A DNA stretch of 64,000 bases from positions 186,001 through 250,000 of the forward strand of contig NZ_SFCC01000007.1 of NCBI RefSeq assembly GCF_004214935.1. Reading direction: 5' to 3'. A program made the translations under genes and the position numbers. The stretch's first letter is position 1; every line of letters begins with the position of its first letter. Of the stretch, positions 8,701 through 17,283 are shown in pieces. The notes below the pieces were generated by a model, which was not told where the DNA came from, ran no database searches, and saw only the letters and a program-made list of their open reading frames with translations. The DNA is from Amycolatopsis suaedae. Lineage in GTDB: Bacteria > Actinomycetota > Actinomycetes > Mycobacteriales > Pseudonocardiaceae.

Positions 8701-8873
8701 GGACGTGCCGAAGGTGATCGCTTCGCGACGCATCCGGTGAACGTCGTTACAATGGAACACGGCCCACGGCTGCGGAGGGCAAAACCGCAGGCCGGAGGGT
8801 GATCCCCGAACTTGAGGCAGCCGAGGCGCCAGTGTCTCGGCTCGCCATGATCGACCGCTGTGAAAGGGCGTAC
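8701..8873 (+). promoter_or_regulatory. sigA promoter and leader
   Basis: Between the family B element and the sigA start, CGTTACAATGG (near 8745) holds a TACAAT-like minus 10 hexamer. The leader contains alternative in-frame GTG (8799) and ATG codons but no convincing ribosome site before AAAGGG at 8863. Confidence 0.4.
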
Positions 8874-10313
8874 GTGGCAGCCGCAAAAACCGCAACCCGA
8901 GGCGGGACCAAGACCAGCGCCGCCAAGACCTCGACGGCGAAGGACGAGGAGCCGGGCACCACAGCCGACGACTCCACAGGCGCGACGGGCGAGGCCACCA
9001 AGCCGAAGGCGACACGTAAGCCGGGCACGAAGGCCGCGGGCGCGAAGAAGGCGCCGGCCAAGACCACGCGTACCCGCAAGACGACCGCCGCCAAGACGAC
9101 CTCGAAGTCCGACGAGCCGGACGCCGACGGCCCCGGCGCCGGCGAGGAGATCGACGAGGCGGCACTCGACGCCGACCTTGCCGACCTGGAAGCCGTCGAG
9201 GTCGACGTCGTCGACGCCACGGTGACCGAGGAAGGCGAGGAGGACGCCGAGGACGACTCCGACGACACGCCGGCCGCCCGTACGGAGAAGTCCAGCTCGA
9301 AGTCGTCGGGCAAGTCCAACGACCCGGACTTCGTCTGGGACGAGGAGGAGTCGGAGGTCCTGCGGCAGGCCCGCAAGGACGCCGAGCTCACCGCCTCGGC
9401 CGACTCGGTGCGTGCCTACCTCAAGCAGATCGGCAAGGTCGCGCTGCTCAACGCCGAGGAAGAGGTGGAGCTGGCCAAGCGGATCGAGGCCGGGCTCTAC
9501 GCCGCCGAGCGCGTGCGCACCGCCGAGGAGGAGGGCGAGAAGCTCACCACCCAGATGCGGCGCGATCTCAAGTGGATCGTCCGCGACGGCGAGCGCGCCA
9601 AGTACCACCTGCTCGAGGCGAACCTGCGGCTCGTGGTGTCGCTGGCCAAGCGCTACACCGGCCGCGGCATGGCGTTCCTGGACCTGATCCAGGAGGGCAA
9701 CCTGGGTCTGATCCGCGCGGTCGAGAAGTTCGACTACACCAAGGGCTTCAAGTTCTCCACCTACGCCACCTGGTGGATCCGGCAGGCCATCACCCGCGCC
9801 ATGGCCGACCAGGCCCGCACCATCCGTATCCCGGTGCACATGGTCGAGGTGATCAACAAGCTCGGCCGCATACAGCGTGAGCTGCTGCAGGACCTCGGCC
9901 GCGAGCCGACTCCGGAAGAGCTGGCCAAGGAGATGGACATCTCCCCGGAGAAGGTGCTGGAGATCCAGCAGTACGCCAGGGAACCCATCTCGCTGGACCA
10001 GACCATCGGCGACGAGGGCGACTCGCAGCTCGGTGACTTCATCGAGGACAGCGAAGCTGTCGTGGCGGTCGACGCGGTGTCGTTCACGCTGCTGCAGGAC
10101 CAGCTGCAGTCGGTGCTGCAGACGCTGTCCGAGCGCGAGGCCGGCGTCGTCCGGCTACGGTTCGGCCTCACCGACGGCCAGCCGCGCACCCTGGACGAGA
10201 TCGGCCAAGTGTACGGCGTGACCCGCGAGCGCATCCGGCAGATCGAATCGAAGACGATGTCGAAGCTGCGCCACCCGTCGCGTTCCCAGGTGCTGCGCGA
10301 CTACCTGGACTGA
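8874..10313 (+). CDS. sigA: principal RNA polymerase sigma factor (RpoD/SigA family)
   Basis: This 479-residue primary sigma factor directs RNA polymerase to housekeeping promoters. It has a long Lys/Ala/Thr-rich then acidic N-terminus (to about residue 150), region 1.2 ([16 protein letters not shown]), regions 2.1-2.4 ([50 protein letters not shown]), region 3 and region 4.2 ([20 protein letters not shown]). GTG 8874 ([14 protein letters not shown]) was chosen because AAAGGG lies 10 bases upstream and primary sigma factors of this group begin this way; the frame opens at 8799. A family A hairpin starts 17 bases after the stop. Confidence 0.97.
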   Translation: MAAAKTATRGGTKTSAAKTSTAKDEEPGTTADDSTGATGEATKPKATRKPGTKAAGAKKAPAKTTRTRKTTAAKTTSKSDEPDADGPGAGEEIDEAALDADLADLEAVEVDVVDATVTEEGEEDAEDDSDDTPAARTEKSSSKSSGKSNDPDFVWDEEESEVLRQARKDAELTASADSVRAYLKQIGKVALLNAEEEVELAKRIEAGLYAAERVRTAEEEGEKLTTQMRRDLKWIVRDGERAKYHLLEANLRLVVSLAKRYTGRGMAFLDLIQEGNLGLIRAVEKFDYTKGFKFSTYATWWIRQAITRAMADQARTIRIPVHMVEVINKLGRIQRELLQDLGREPTPEELAKEMDISPEKVLEIQQYAREPISLDQTIGDEGDSQLGDFIEDSEAVVAVDAVSFTLLQDQLQSVLQTLSEREAGVVRLRFGLTDGQPRTLDEIGQVYGVTRERIRQIESKTMSKLRHPSRSQVLRDYLD

Positions 10314-10330
10314 CCGGCGCCAACGGCCCA

Positions 10331-10389
10331 AAGCACGTGAAGGCCACCTTCATTACGTGAGACGTGGTGAAGGTGGCCTTCACGTGCTT
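10331..10389 (+). repeat. family A simple hairpin, copy A-h1
   Basis: Arms 10331-10358 and 10362-10389 pair over 28 bases around the loop GAG. The two mismatches (TT opposite GG) become G-U pairs in plus-strand RNA, the sense of sigA. Each arm can also fold alone, since GTGAAGG pairs with CCTTCAC. Its position suggests a sigA terminator, although no T run follows. Confidence 0.85.
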
Positions 10390-10430
10390 GAGGCTGCGGC
10401 ACCAGGCGGACACGGCATAGGCTCAGCGGT

Positions 10431-10868
10431 ATGCCACACGACATCGCTCTGAAGCTGATGAACGGGGTCCACCGGGTACTGCTCAAGGTCACCGGCGAAC
10501 GCGTGGGCTGGCACGTGTCGAACATGCCGGTGCTGGAGCTGACCACCGTCGGCCGCAAGTCCGGTCAGCGCCGCGCGGTCATGCTGACCACGCCGCTGCA
10601 CGAGAACGGCAGGATCGTGGTCGTCGCCTCCCGCGGCGGTGACGACCACCATCCCGCGTGGTTTCTGAACCTGCGGGACAACCCCGACGTCGAGGTGGCA
10701 CTGCAGGGCGCGCCCGCCCGGCCGATGCGCGCCCGGGTCGCCACCGCCGAGGAACGCGCCGAGCTGTGGCCGCGGATCATCGCCGACCACAGCAACTACG
10801 CGTCCTACCAGAAGAAGACGTCCCGGGAGATTCCCCTGGTCGTCCTGGAAGCACCCGAGCAGGCCTGA
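10431..10868 (+). CDS. Ddn-like deazaflavin-dependent nitroreductase/quinone reductase
   Basis: This 145-residue protein belongs to the split-barrel family of F420-dependent reductases that includes mycobacterial Ddn. The key stretch is LELTTVGRKSGQRRAVMLT near residue 40, followed by IVVVASRGGDDHHPAWFLNLRDNPDVEV. These enzymes use reduced F420 to reduce quinones or nitro compounds near the membrane. ATG 10431 starts MPHDIALKLMNGVHRVLL. It stands alone between the sigA hairpin and a convergent small membrane protein. The substrate is unknown. Confidence 0.88.
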   Translation: MPHDIALKLMNGVHRVLLKVTGERVGWHVSNMPVLELTTVGRKSGQRRAVMLTTPLHENGRIVVVASRGGDDHHPAWFLNLRDNPDVEVALQGAPARPMRARVATAEERAELWPRIIADHSNYASYQKKTSREIPLVVLEAPEQA

Positions 10869-10869
10869 C

Positions 10870-11289
10870 CTACAGGACCAGGCCCGCGCCGCGCAGCGCC
10901 TCCTCGACGCGGAGGCGTTCGATGTCGCGGTCCATGCCCTCGGGCACCTCGGCGAGCCGGTGCTCGACGCCGACGGCCGTGCAGGCCCGCACCAGCAACG
11001 CGTCGTAGGCCTGCCTGGCTCCCAGCCTCCTGGCCGCAGGAGTGCCGGGACCGTACTGCGCCAGCAACCGGCGGACCCGCCGCAGATCCGCCGCCACCAC
11101 CTGGATCGGCGGGCCGTCCGCCACCGTGGGCCTGCGCCGCTGCCGCCACCGGCGGACCAGCGCGCAGCCACGCAGCACCAGCCAGAAGGCCAGGCTGGGC
11201 GACAGTACGACGACCGCGTACAGCAGCAGGTTGGTGAGCGGGAAACCGGTCACCCAGGCCATCATAAGCCCAGCTCGCGGCATCGTCAT
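10870..11289 (-). CDS. small membrane protein of unknown function
   Basis: I do not recognise this 139-residue protein. One or two N-terminal hydrophobic helices (WVTGFPLTNLLLYAVVVLSPSL) are followed by a basic patch RRWRQRRRPTV and a soluble helical domain (VVAADLRRVRRLLAQYGPGTPAARRLGARQAYD, shown here as two adjoining parts). A later ATG at 11262 (MAWVTGF) is an alternative start with GAGCTGGG upstream. It is divergent from the histidine kinase gene 47 bases away, and the two might share regulation. Confidence 0.65.
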   Translation of the reverse strand: MTMPRAGLMMAWVTGFPLTNLLLYAVVVLSPSLAFWLVLRGCALVRRWRQRRRPTVADGPPIQVVAADLRRVRRLLAQYGPGTPAARRLGARQAYDALLVRACTAVGVEHRLAEVPEGMDRDIERLRVEEALRGAGLVL

Positions 11290-11336
11290 CAGTTCGAAGG
11301 ACCCGGTGGCGGCCGGTGGTGTGCTGAGATGATCGC

Positions 11337-12539
11337 GTGCCGAAGCTCGACCCCGCCGCGCCGCTGAGCTGGTTTCTCCGCCTGCCGCAGCTCCGCCAGG
11401 ACATCGTCATCGCACTGGGGTTCTTCGGGGCGGGCGCGATCCTCTACGCCACCGACGTCTACCCGGTGTTCAACACCGACGTCGCCCACCCGCTGTGGGC
11501 GCGCTTCCTCGTGCTGGGCACGCTGTGCCTGCTCACCCTGCTGCGCAGGCACACCCCGGTGCTCAGCCTGCTGCTCAGCGCCATCCCGGTGACCGTCGAC
11601 GCGGTGCTGGGCACGTCGGCACCGGTGCTCATCGTGGCGTCGGACTTCCTCTACGCCGCCACGCTCTACGGTTCCCGGCGCACCAGCAGGGTGATGATCG
11701 GCGTCGCCGCGTTCGGCACCATCGCCGCCGCGACCGCCGCGCTCATCGTGGCACCGGACTGGCGTGCCGCCGTGCTGGCCACCTTCGTCTCCATCCCGTT
11801 CATCATCACGCCGGTGTGGTGGGCGACCAACGTCCGCCAGCACCGGATGATCGCCGAGGCCGAGCGGGCCAACGCCGTCCAGCTGGCGAGGATCGCCGAA
11901 CTGGACCGCCGGGCCGCCGTCGCGGGCGAGCGGGCGCGGATGGCCCGCGACCTGCACGACGTCATCGCCGGTCACCTCTCCGCCATCGCCATCCAGTCGG
12001 AGGCGGCCCTGTCCATCGCCGCGAGTGCCAAGCCGGAGACCGTCCGCGCGGTGCTGGAGTCGGTGCGGTCCAACAGCGTCGACGCGCTGGCCGAGATGCG
12101 GGCCATGATCGGCCTGCTGCGTGCCGACGACACCACCGACGAGGCGACCGCACCCGCCCGGCTCACCGAACTGTCCAAACTGGTCGAATCCGCGCGGGCC
12201 AGCGGGATGACGGTCGAGGTCCGCGCCGACGACGCCGCCGAACTGCCTGCCGCGGTCGACCTGACCGCCTACCGCATCGCGCAGGAAGCCCTCACCAACG
12301 CCGTGAAGCACGCCCCCGGCAGGTCGGCCACCGTGTCGATCCGCCGGGACGAGGCGGTGCTCACCGTCGAGGTCACCAACGAGCTGCCCGCCGGCCGGGC
12401 GGCGGGCAGCGGCCTCGGGCACGGTCTGCTGAACATGCGCGAGCGCGCGCAGGCCATCGGCGGTACGTTCACCGCCGGTCCCGCCGACTCGGTGTGGCGG
12501 GTGCTGGCCAGGCTTCCGATGGGAGAACCCGCGACATGA
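11337..12539 (+). CDS. NarL-type sensor histidine kinase
   Basis: This 400-residue membrane kinase begins at GTG 11337. Five hydrophobic segments cover residues 20-165, so there is little extracellular domain. The HisKA_3 dimerisation motif ARMARDLHDVIAGHLSAIA has the phosphorylated His at 207. A HATPase region follows (YRIAQEALTNAVKHAPG, GSGLGHGLLNMRERA). These kinases phosphorylate LuxR/NarL regulators, and the stop overlaps the start of one by 4 bases (ATGA). The signal is unknown. Confidence 0.92.
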   Translation: MPKLDPAAPLSWFLRLPQLRQDIVIALGFFGAGAILYATDVYPVFNTDVAHPLWARFLVLGTLCLLTLLRRHTPVLSLLLSAIPVTVDAVLGTSAPVLIVASDFLYAATLYGSRRTSRVMIGVAAFGTIAAATAALIVAPDWRAAVLATFVSIPFIITPVWWATNVRQHRMIAEAERANAVQLARIAELDRRAAVAGERARMARDLHDVIAGHLSAIAIQSEAALSIAASAKPETVRAVLESVRSNSVDALAEMRAMIGLLRADDTTDEATAPARLTELSKLVESARASGMTVEVRADDAAELPAAVDLTAYRIAQEALTNAVKHAPGRSATVSIRRDEAVLTVEVTNELPAGRAAGSGLGHGLLNMRERAQAIGGTFTAGPADSVWRVLARLPMGEPAT

Positions 12540-13183
12540 CGATCCGAGTACTCGTCGCCGACGACCACGGCGCGATCCGCGCCGGGCTGGTGATGATTCT
12601 CGACAACGCCGAGGGCATCGAGGTGATCGGCGAGGCCGCCGACGGCGCCACGGCGATCCGGCAGGCTCGTGCGCTCAAGCCGGATGTCACCCTGATGGAC
12701 GTACGCATGCCCGGCATGGACGGCATCGCGGCCACCCGCGAGCTGACCGGCGCCGGGCTCGGTCAGGTGCTGGTGCTGACCACGTTCGATCTCGACGAGT
12801 ACGTCTACGCGGCGCTGCGGGCCGGTGCCGCCGGGTTCCTGCTGAAGTCGGTGGAGGCGGCGAAACTGGTCGAGGCGGTCCGGCTGGTGGCCGCGGGTGA
12901 GGGCGTGCTGGCACCGCAGATCACCAGGAAGCTGATCTCCGCGTTCGCCAGCGCGCCGGAGCGGGAGACTACCCGGCCGGCCGGTCTCGACGAGTTGACC
13001 GGCCGCGAACGCGAGGTGCTGGCCTGCATCGGGCAGGGGCTGTCCAACGCGCAGATCGCCACCCGGCTGTTCATCGGCGAGACCACGGTGAAGACCCACG
13101 TGTCGCGGGTGCTGACCAAACTCGATCTCCGATCCCGGGTACAGGCCGCGATTCTGGCCCAGGAGGCCGGGTTGACCGGGTAG
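12536..13183 (+). CDS. NarL/LuxR-family response regulator
   Basis: This 215-residue regulator has a receiver domain (RVLVADDHGAIRAG, phosphoacceptor Asp 55 in LMDVRMPGMDG, Thr in VLTTFDLDE, Lys 104 in FLLKSVEAAK) and a C-terminal LuxR helix-turn-helix (LTGREREVLACIGQGLSNAQIA ending near LFIGETTVKTHVSRVLTKL). All phosphorelay residues are present. The start overlaps the kinase stop. The target genes are unknown; the amidohydrolase 9 bases downstream may be in the same transcript. Confidence 0.93.
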   Translation: MTIRVLVADDHGAIRAGLVMILDNAEGIEVIGEAADGATAIRQARALKPDVTLMDVRMPGMDGIAATRELTGAGLGQVLVLTTFDLDEYVYAALRAGAAGFLLKSVEAAKLVEAVRLVAAGEGVLAPQITRKLISAFASAPERETTRPAGLDELTGREREVLACIGQGLSNAQIATRLFIGETTVKTHVSRVLTKLDLRSRVQAAILAQEAGLTG

Positions 13184-13192
13184 CGTGATCGC

Positions 13193-14050
13193 ATGGCGGC
13201 GCCCGTTCCCCGGCTGGACACCCATCAGCACCTCTGGAGCCTCGACCGCATCGAGCGGGGCGACTATCCGTGGATGCCGGACGACGGCCCGCTGCGCGAG
13301 GAGTACCTGCCCGGACGGCTGCGCCCGGAACTCGAGCGGACCGGCGTCGGGGCGACGATCGTGGTGCAGGCCGCGCCGAGTGTCCAGGAGACGCGGTACC
13401 TGCTGGAGCTGGCGCGGGACACCGACTTCCTCGTCGGCGTCACCGGCTGGGCCGCGCTGGACGACCGCGGGGCGCCGGACGTGCTGGCCGGCCTGGCCGC
13501 CGACCCGCTGCTGCTGGCGATCCGGCCGATGATCCAGGACCTGCCCGACCCCGAGTGGATCACCACGCCCACGGTCCGTACCGCGCTGCGCGCCATGGCC
13601 GAGCTGGGCCTGCGGTTCGAGGCGCTGACCCTGCCCCACCAGCTGCCTGCCGCCTACCGGGCACTGGCCGAGGTCCCCGAGCTGCCGGTGGTGATCAACC
13701 ACCTGTCCAAGCCCGGCTACGACTGGGGAACCGACGGCGACTGGCGGGAGTGGCTGGCCCGCTTCGCGCGGCGGCCCGGCACCGTGTGCAAGCTCTCCGG
13801 CATGGTCACCGAAGTCGGTCCACAGTGGACACCCTCGAGGTTCGTGCCGTACACCGAGTTCGTGTTCGAGGAGTTCGGGCCCGACCGGGTGCTGTTCGGC
13901 AGCGACTGGCCGGTGTGCCGCCTGGCTGCCGAGTACGCCGACGTGGTCAAGCTCGCCGGAACCCTGCTGCACCGCATCGGCCTCACCGAGACCGACGGTT
14001 TCTGGCACGGCAACGGTGAACGGTTCTACGGCGTGTCGCTACCCGGCTGA
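13193..14050 (+). CDS. amidohydrolase (lactonase-type TIM barrel)
   Basis: This 285-residue metal-dependent hydrolase begins MAAPVPRLDTHQHLWSL. HQH at 11-13 is the first metal motif, VVINHLSKP near residue 165 gives another His, and LFGSDWPVC near 235 the Asp. This layout is that of the amidohydrolase_2 group with L-fuconolactonase and 2-pyrone-4,6-dicarboxylate lactonase. It converges on the papain-like gene with a 12-base overlap. Together with the nearby glutamine synthetase-like gene it recalls FluG-type pairings of amidohydrolase and synthetase. The substrate is unknown. Confidence 0.85.
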   Translation: MAAPVPRLDTHQHLWSLDRIERGDYPWMPDDGPLREEYLPGRLRPELERTGVGATIVVQAAPSVQETRYLLELARDTDFLVGVTGWAALDDRGAPDVLAGLAADPLLLAIRPMIQDLPDPEWITTPTVRTALRAMAELGLRFEALTLPHQLPAAYRALAEVPELPVVINHLSKPGYDWGTDGDWREWLARFARRPGTVCKLSGMVTEVGPQWTPSRFVPYTEFVFEEFGPDRVLFGSDWPVCRLAAEYADVVKLAGTLLHRIGLTETDGFWHGNGERFYGVSLPG

Positions 14051-14887
14051 CTCCGGCGCCGGGCTGCCGTTGTCCCACAACCGCTGCCGCAGCCCCGCGA
14101 CGGTCACCGCGCGGCGCGCGGCGGCCGCGTCGCCGTCCGCGACGACGGCCAGCACACCGCCGGGCGTCATGCCGTCGCGGTTCAGTGCCGCGGCGACGCG
14201 TTCGACGGTCTGCCAGTGCAGGCCGTTGTCCCCCAGTGAAGGATAGGTGTCCATTACGGACACGACGGCGCCGCCGGACCCGGTCACGAGCCCGGTGAGC
14301 AACACGAAGTGCCCGACCCGCCAGCGCGAGGACCACAGGGGCGGCAGCCCGCCGTCGAGGTAGTCCCACAGCGCCCGTTCCGGGGTGTCGTGCGCGCCGA
14401 ACTCGGCGGTGGCGACGTTCGCGATCACCGCGACACCGTCGAGCCTGCCGAGTCCGGTGAGCAGCCGCTGTACGGCGTCCGGCGTCCAGTCGCCGCTCGC
14501 GGGTACGGCGGCCAGTGCCCCACCGGACAGGCGCTCGACGGCCAGCGCGACACCCGCGGCAGAGGTACCGGACGCGTCGGGGTCGGCCGAGGCGGGCAGC
14601 CGGACGCGGAAGTCGGCGCGCCCCCGCTCCCCCTCGGGCCAGCTGGGCGGCCCGCCCTCGTGGTCGACGCTGCCGGCCGCGAGCGCGACCTCGTCCTGGT
14701 CCGCCACCGCGAACCCGGCGGCACGCAGGGCGGCGAGCGCGGTGAACGGCCCGCACAGCCCGTTCTTCTGCGGCAGCTCGGCGCGGGCGGCGGCGATCAG
14801 CCCGGCGGCTCCGGGCAGCCAGGTGGCGACGTCGGCCAGCCGCGGTGCCTCGTCCGCGCGTACCCCGGTTGCGATCAGTACCTCCAC
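14039..14887 (-). CDS. papain-like (C39-type fold) protein of unknown function
   Basis: This 282-residue protein begins MEVLIATGVRADEAPRLADV. Cys 45 lies in KNGLCGPFTALAALRAAGF, His 193 in WRVGHFVLLTGL and Asp 213 in VSVMDTYPSLGDNG. This Cys-His-Asp order and spacing are those of C39-type papain-like peptidases and transferases, but no peptidase or signal sequence is otherwise evident. It may belong to a DUF family found next to glutamine synthetase-like genes, which I cannot verify. The start overlaps the last 13 bases of the glutamine synthetase-like gene, so the two are coupled. Confidence 0.7.
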   Translation of the reverse strand: MEVLIATGVRADEAPRLADVATWLPGAAGLIAAARAELPQKNGLCGPFTALAALRAAGFAVADQDEVALAAGSVDHEGGPPSWPEGERGRADFRVRLPASADPDASGTSAAGVALAVERLSGGALAAVPASGDWTPDAVQRLLTGLGRLDGVAVIANVATAEFGAHDTPERALWDYLDGGLPPLWSSRWRVGHFVLLTGLVTGSGGAVVSVMDTYPSLGDNGLHWQTVERVAAALNRDGMTPGGVLAVVADGDAAAARRAVTVAGLRQRLWDNGSPAPESAG

Positions 14888-16230
14888 AGGTGGGCTGCGA
14901 CGATCTCGTCGACGGTCTTGCCCTGTGCCCAGGCCAGGTCGGACGCACGGGCGGCCTGGAACGCACCGAGCAGCTCTGCCCCCAACGTACCGCTGACGCG
15001 TGCCGAGGCGGCCAGCGCGGCCGCCTGCTCGGCCGGACCGGTCGGCAGACGTTCGATGCCGTGGGACTTGCGGCGGCGGGCGGTCCAGGTGCCCGGGTCG
15101 GCGTCGACCGGGTTCGGCGGGACCAGCTGGTCGTCCACCCCGGCCAGACCGCAGGTCAGGACGGCCGCGAGCGCGAGGTAGGGGTTGGCCGACGCGTCGG
15201 ACGGCTTGAGTTCGACGTTCGCGTGCTCGGCGCCGAGGTAGGGCGTGCCGGGGACGTACCGCAGCGGCGCCTCCCGGTTCTGCACGCCCCAGAAGGCGTA
15301 GGCGCTGGCGAAGTAGCCGGGCCGCAGCCGCAGGGTGGACGGCACGCTCGGGGCGGTGACGGCGGTCAGCGCGGGCAGGTCACGCAGCAGGCCGGCCAGG
15401 TAGGCGGCCCCGGCGGGGCCCGGCCCGTCGCTGCCGGCGAGCAGGTTGTGGCCGTCCCGCCACAGCGAGGTATGCAGGTGCCAGCCGTTGCCCGCCGCGT
15501 TCGCGTCGACCAGCGGGGCGAAGCTCACCCGCAGGCCGCAGGCGTGTGCGGCGGCGTGGATGGTCTGCCTGGCCAGCAGCTGGTCGTCGGCCGCGGCCAC
15601 CGGGTCGGTGGCGGACAGGCTCAGCTCCAGCTGCGCGAGGCCGTACTCGGCGTGCAGCTGGCCGACCCGCAGGCCGTTGCCCGCCAGGTCGTGCAGCAGC
15701 GCGGCGACGAAGTCGTCCAGCGGGATCAGGGCGTGCGGGCTGTAGGCGGGGCCGGGGTGACCGGGGGCGGACGCCACGTCCGGGCTGCCGGCCGGCGCGA
15801 CGGCGAACTCCAGCTCGTAGCCCGCCCGCAGGTGGTAGCCGCGGCGGGCGGCGGCCGTCACGGCGCCGGTCAGCAGGGTGCGCTGGCAGTACGGCCACGG
15901 GCCGCCGTCCTCGCCGCGCACGATCGTTCCCGGCGCCCAGGCGAGCGCGGGCTGGCCGGCGAGCCTGCGCAGGCGGTCGATGTCCGGGACGACCCGTACG
16001 TCGCCGGAGGGCGTCGACAGGCCCTCGTGGGCGTAGCTGATGGCGTCGTGGGTGTCGAACACCGCGAACAGTGTGGTGACGCCCACACCGCGGGCCGCGG
16101 CGTCGGCCAGCCCGGTGATCGGCACGATCCGCGACCGCGGGATGCCGTTGTTGTCCGCCCAGGCGATCTGGACGCCGGTCACACCGGCGGCCGCGAGGTC
16201 TTTCGCGGCCGCCGAAGCCGCCTTCGTCAT
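14875..16230 (-). CDS. glutamine synthetase family ligase
   Basis: This 451-residue protein has the glutamine synthetase fold: GYELEFAV (metal Glu), HAEYGLAQLELSL, GNGWHLHTSLWRDG (ammonia/ATP site), LRLRPGYFASAYAFWGVQNREAPLRY in two adjoining parts, and NVELKPSDASANPYLALAAVL (metal Glu). The divergent N-terminus and NVELKPSD in place of the usual RIEYR-type segment place it with the GlnA3/GlnA4-like gamma-glutamyl ligases rather than true GlnA. Such enzymes glutamylate amines (polyamines, ethanolamine). Neighbours are the papain-like protein and the amidohydrolase, suggesting a small gamma-glutamyl pathway. Confidence 0.88.
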   Translation of the reverse strand: MTKAASAAAKDLAAAGVTGVQIAWADNNGIPRSRIVPITGLADAAARGVGVTTLFAVFDTHDAISYAHEGLSTPSGDVRVVPDIDRLRRLAGQPALAWAPGTIVRGEDGGPWPYCQRTLLTGAVTAAARRGYHLRAGYELEFAVAPAGSPDVASAPGHPGPAYSPHALIPLDDFVAALLHDLAGNGLRVGQLHAEYGLAQLELSLSATDPVAAADDQLLARQTIHAAAHACGLRVSFAPLVDANAAGNGWHLHTSLWRDGHNLLAGSDGPGPAGAAYLAGLLRDLPALTAVTAPSVPSTLRLRPGYFASAYAFWGVQNREAPLRYVPGTPYLGAEHANVELKPSDASANPYLALAAVLTCGLAGVDDQLVPPNPVDADPGTWTARRRKSHGIERLPTGPAEQAAALAASARVSGTLGAELLGAFQAARASDLAWAQGKTVDEIVAAHLWRY

Positions 16231-16583
16231 CGGACCATCGTGGCAGCCCGTGCGTGTCGACCGTCACCTCCACGGCCCCGCGAGCCGAATTGTGACCATT
16301 TCGCTGAGAACGAACAAAGCGGTCGGCTCGGCCATTCTCTTGCCGCCATCGCAGGGCTGTGACCTGCGGTTTCACCACCAATGTCGCACTGGGTGCGCGG
16401 TGGAGGTGTTCGGCTACGGCATCCGGGGTATTTCCGTGACACACGCAATCCGCGCACGTGGGAACACTTGCGGCACGCCATGCGTCTGCAAGAGTGGAGG
16501 CAGCGAACGAAGGCACCAGCCGGACCTCGCTGCTGGATCGATGGCACTGGCGCTGCCCGTGCCGGGACGGAGGGAGAACTCCC
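16231..16583. other. 353-base gene-free leader of the small zinc protein gene
   Basis: There is no supported gene here. The region separates the glutamine synthetase-like start from the small zinc-binding protein and must contain both promoters. I see no strong inverted repeat or known riboswitch; an upstream in-frame ATG at 16458 has no ribosome site. Confidence 0.5.
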
Positions 16584-16766
16584 ATGACTTCGCCGACGCT
16601 CACCCGCCCCGAACTGACCGCTGCGGACCGCTGCGACAGGTGCGGGGCCGCGGCCCAGGTACGCGCGATCCTCCGCACCGGTGGCGAGCTCCTGTTCTGC
16701 GGGCACCACGCCCGCGCGCACGAGAGCAAGCTGAAGGAACTGGACGCGGAGATCGACCGCAACTGA
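16584..16766 (+). CDS. small zinc-binding protein (DUF7455-like)
   Basis: This 60-residue protein begins MTSPTLTRPELTAADRCDRC. CDRC near residue 18 and CGHH near 41 make a compact metal site, followed by a charged helix HESKLKELDAEID. Small proteins of this form are common beside sigma factor genes in actinobacteria and have no known activity. ATG 16584 follows AGGGAG. A terminator follows. Confidence 0.85.
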   Translation: MTSPTLTRPELTAADRCDRCGAAAQVRAILRTGGELLFCGHHARAHESKLKELDAEIDRN

Positions 16767-16785
16767 CCCACCCACCGTCCACCAC

Positions 16786-16828
16786 ACGAGCGGGAGTCCC
16801 CAGCAGGGGCTCCCGCTCGTTTCGTTTC
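16786..16828 (+). terminator. intrinsic terminator
   Basis: Arms ACGAGCGGGAG-CCCC and GGGGCTCCCGCTCGT pair over 15 bases with one bulged T and the loop AGCA, followed by TTCGTTT. The hairpin lies 20 bases after the small zinc protein stop. Confidence 0.85.
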
Positions 16829-16913
16829 CGAGCCTGACCAGGCTGTTGCAAGAGTTACGCAAGCCCTGCCGCCTAGCTTGGCCCTATCGGCAAGTTTTCG
16901 GACAGGAGTGTTG

Positions 16914-17210
16914 ATGCGTCGAAAGTTCGCTGTCGTGGCCGCCACCGTCGCGGTGGGAATGCTCGCGACGGGCATGGGAAGCAGCGCCCACGCCGAGGAG
17001 CCGGCCCAGGCCCAGAACATCCCGTGCGGCTCCCTCGGCGGCTTCCCGCCGACCTGGTACCAGTACTGGAACAACTGCGGTCCCGGTTCCGACCTGATCG
17101 AGATCGACTGGAAGTTCGCCGACAACGAACAGCGTTGTGTGCCCGTCGGGCTGACCGGCATCGGCTTCGGCGGCCTGATCAACGGAGCCCGCTACCTGCG
17201 CGAGTGCTGA
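16914..17210 (+). CDS. small secreted protein with four cysteines
   Basis: This 98-residue protein starts MRRKFAVVAATVAVGMLATG with a classical signal peptide, probably cleaved after AHA at residue 27. The mature part of about 70 residues has Cys at 38, 55, 75 and 98, enough for two disulfides, and is rich in Gly, Trp and Asn (PPTWYQYWNNCGPGSD). I do not recognise the family. The last residue is a cysteine. AGGAG lies 8 bases before ATG 16914. It is monocistronic between two terminators, so it is exported and independently controlled. Confidence 0.8.
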   Translation: MRRKFAVVAATVAVGMLATGMGSSAHAEEPAQAQNIPCGSLGGFPPTWYQYWNNCGPGSDLIEIDWKFADNEQRCVPVGLTGIGFGGLINGARYLREC

Positions 17211-17230
17211 CCGCTCTACCGCCGGCTGCT

Positions 17231-17279
17231 CGTGAAGGCCACCTTCATCACGTGAGACGTGGTGAAGGTGGCCTTCACG
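17231..17279 (+). repeat. family A simple hairpin, copy A-h2
   Basis: Arms 17231-17253 and 17257-17279 pair over 23 bases with one mismatch (T opposite G, G-U in plus-strand RNA) and the loop GAG. It lies between the secreted protein stop and the ROK repressor stop, 20 bases and 4 bases away, and could terminate both. Confidence 0.85.
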
Positions 17280-17283
17280 GCTT

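Noticed and set aside
8799..8873. Longer start for SigA at GTG 8799
   Set aside because: No ribosome site, and the added residues are unlike the N-termini of related sigma factors; AAAGGG supports GTG 8874.
6885..9839. Very long minus-strand frame covering suhB, ppgK and sigA
   Set aside because: Only the part up to 7682 matches a protein family. The rest is antisense to ppgK and sigA and arises from high GC content.
16231..16583. Riboswitch in the long leader of the small zinc protein gene
   Set aside because: I could not fit any known riboswitch structure, and no long paired region is evident.
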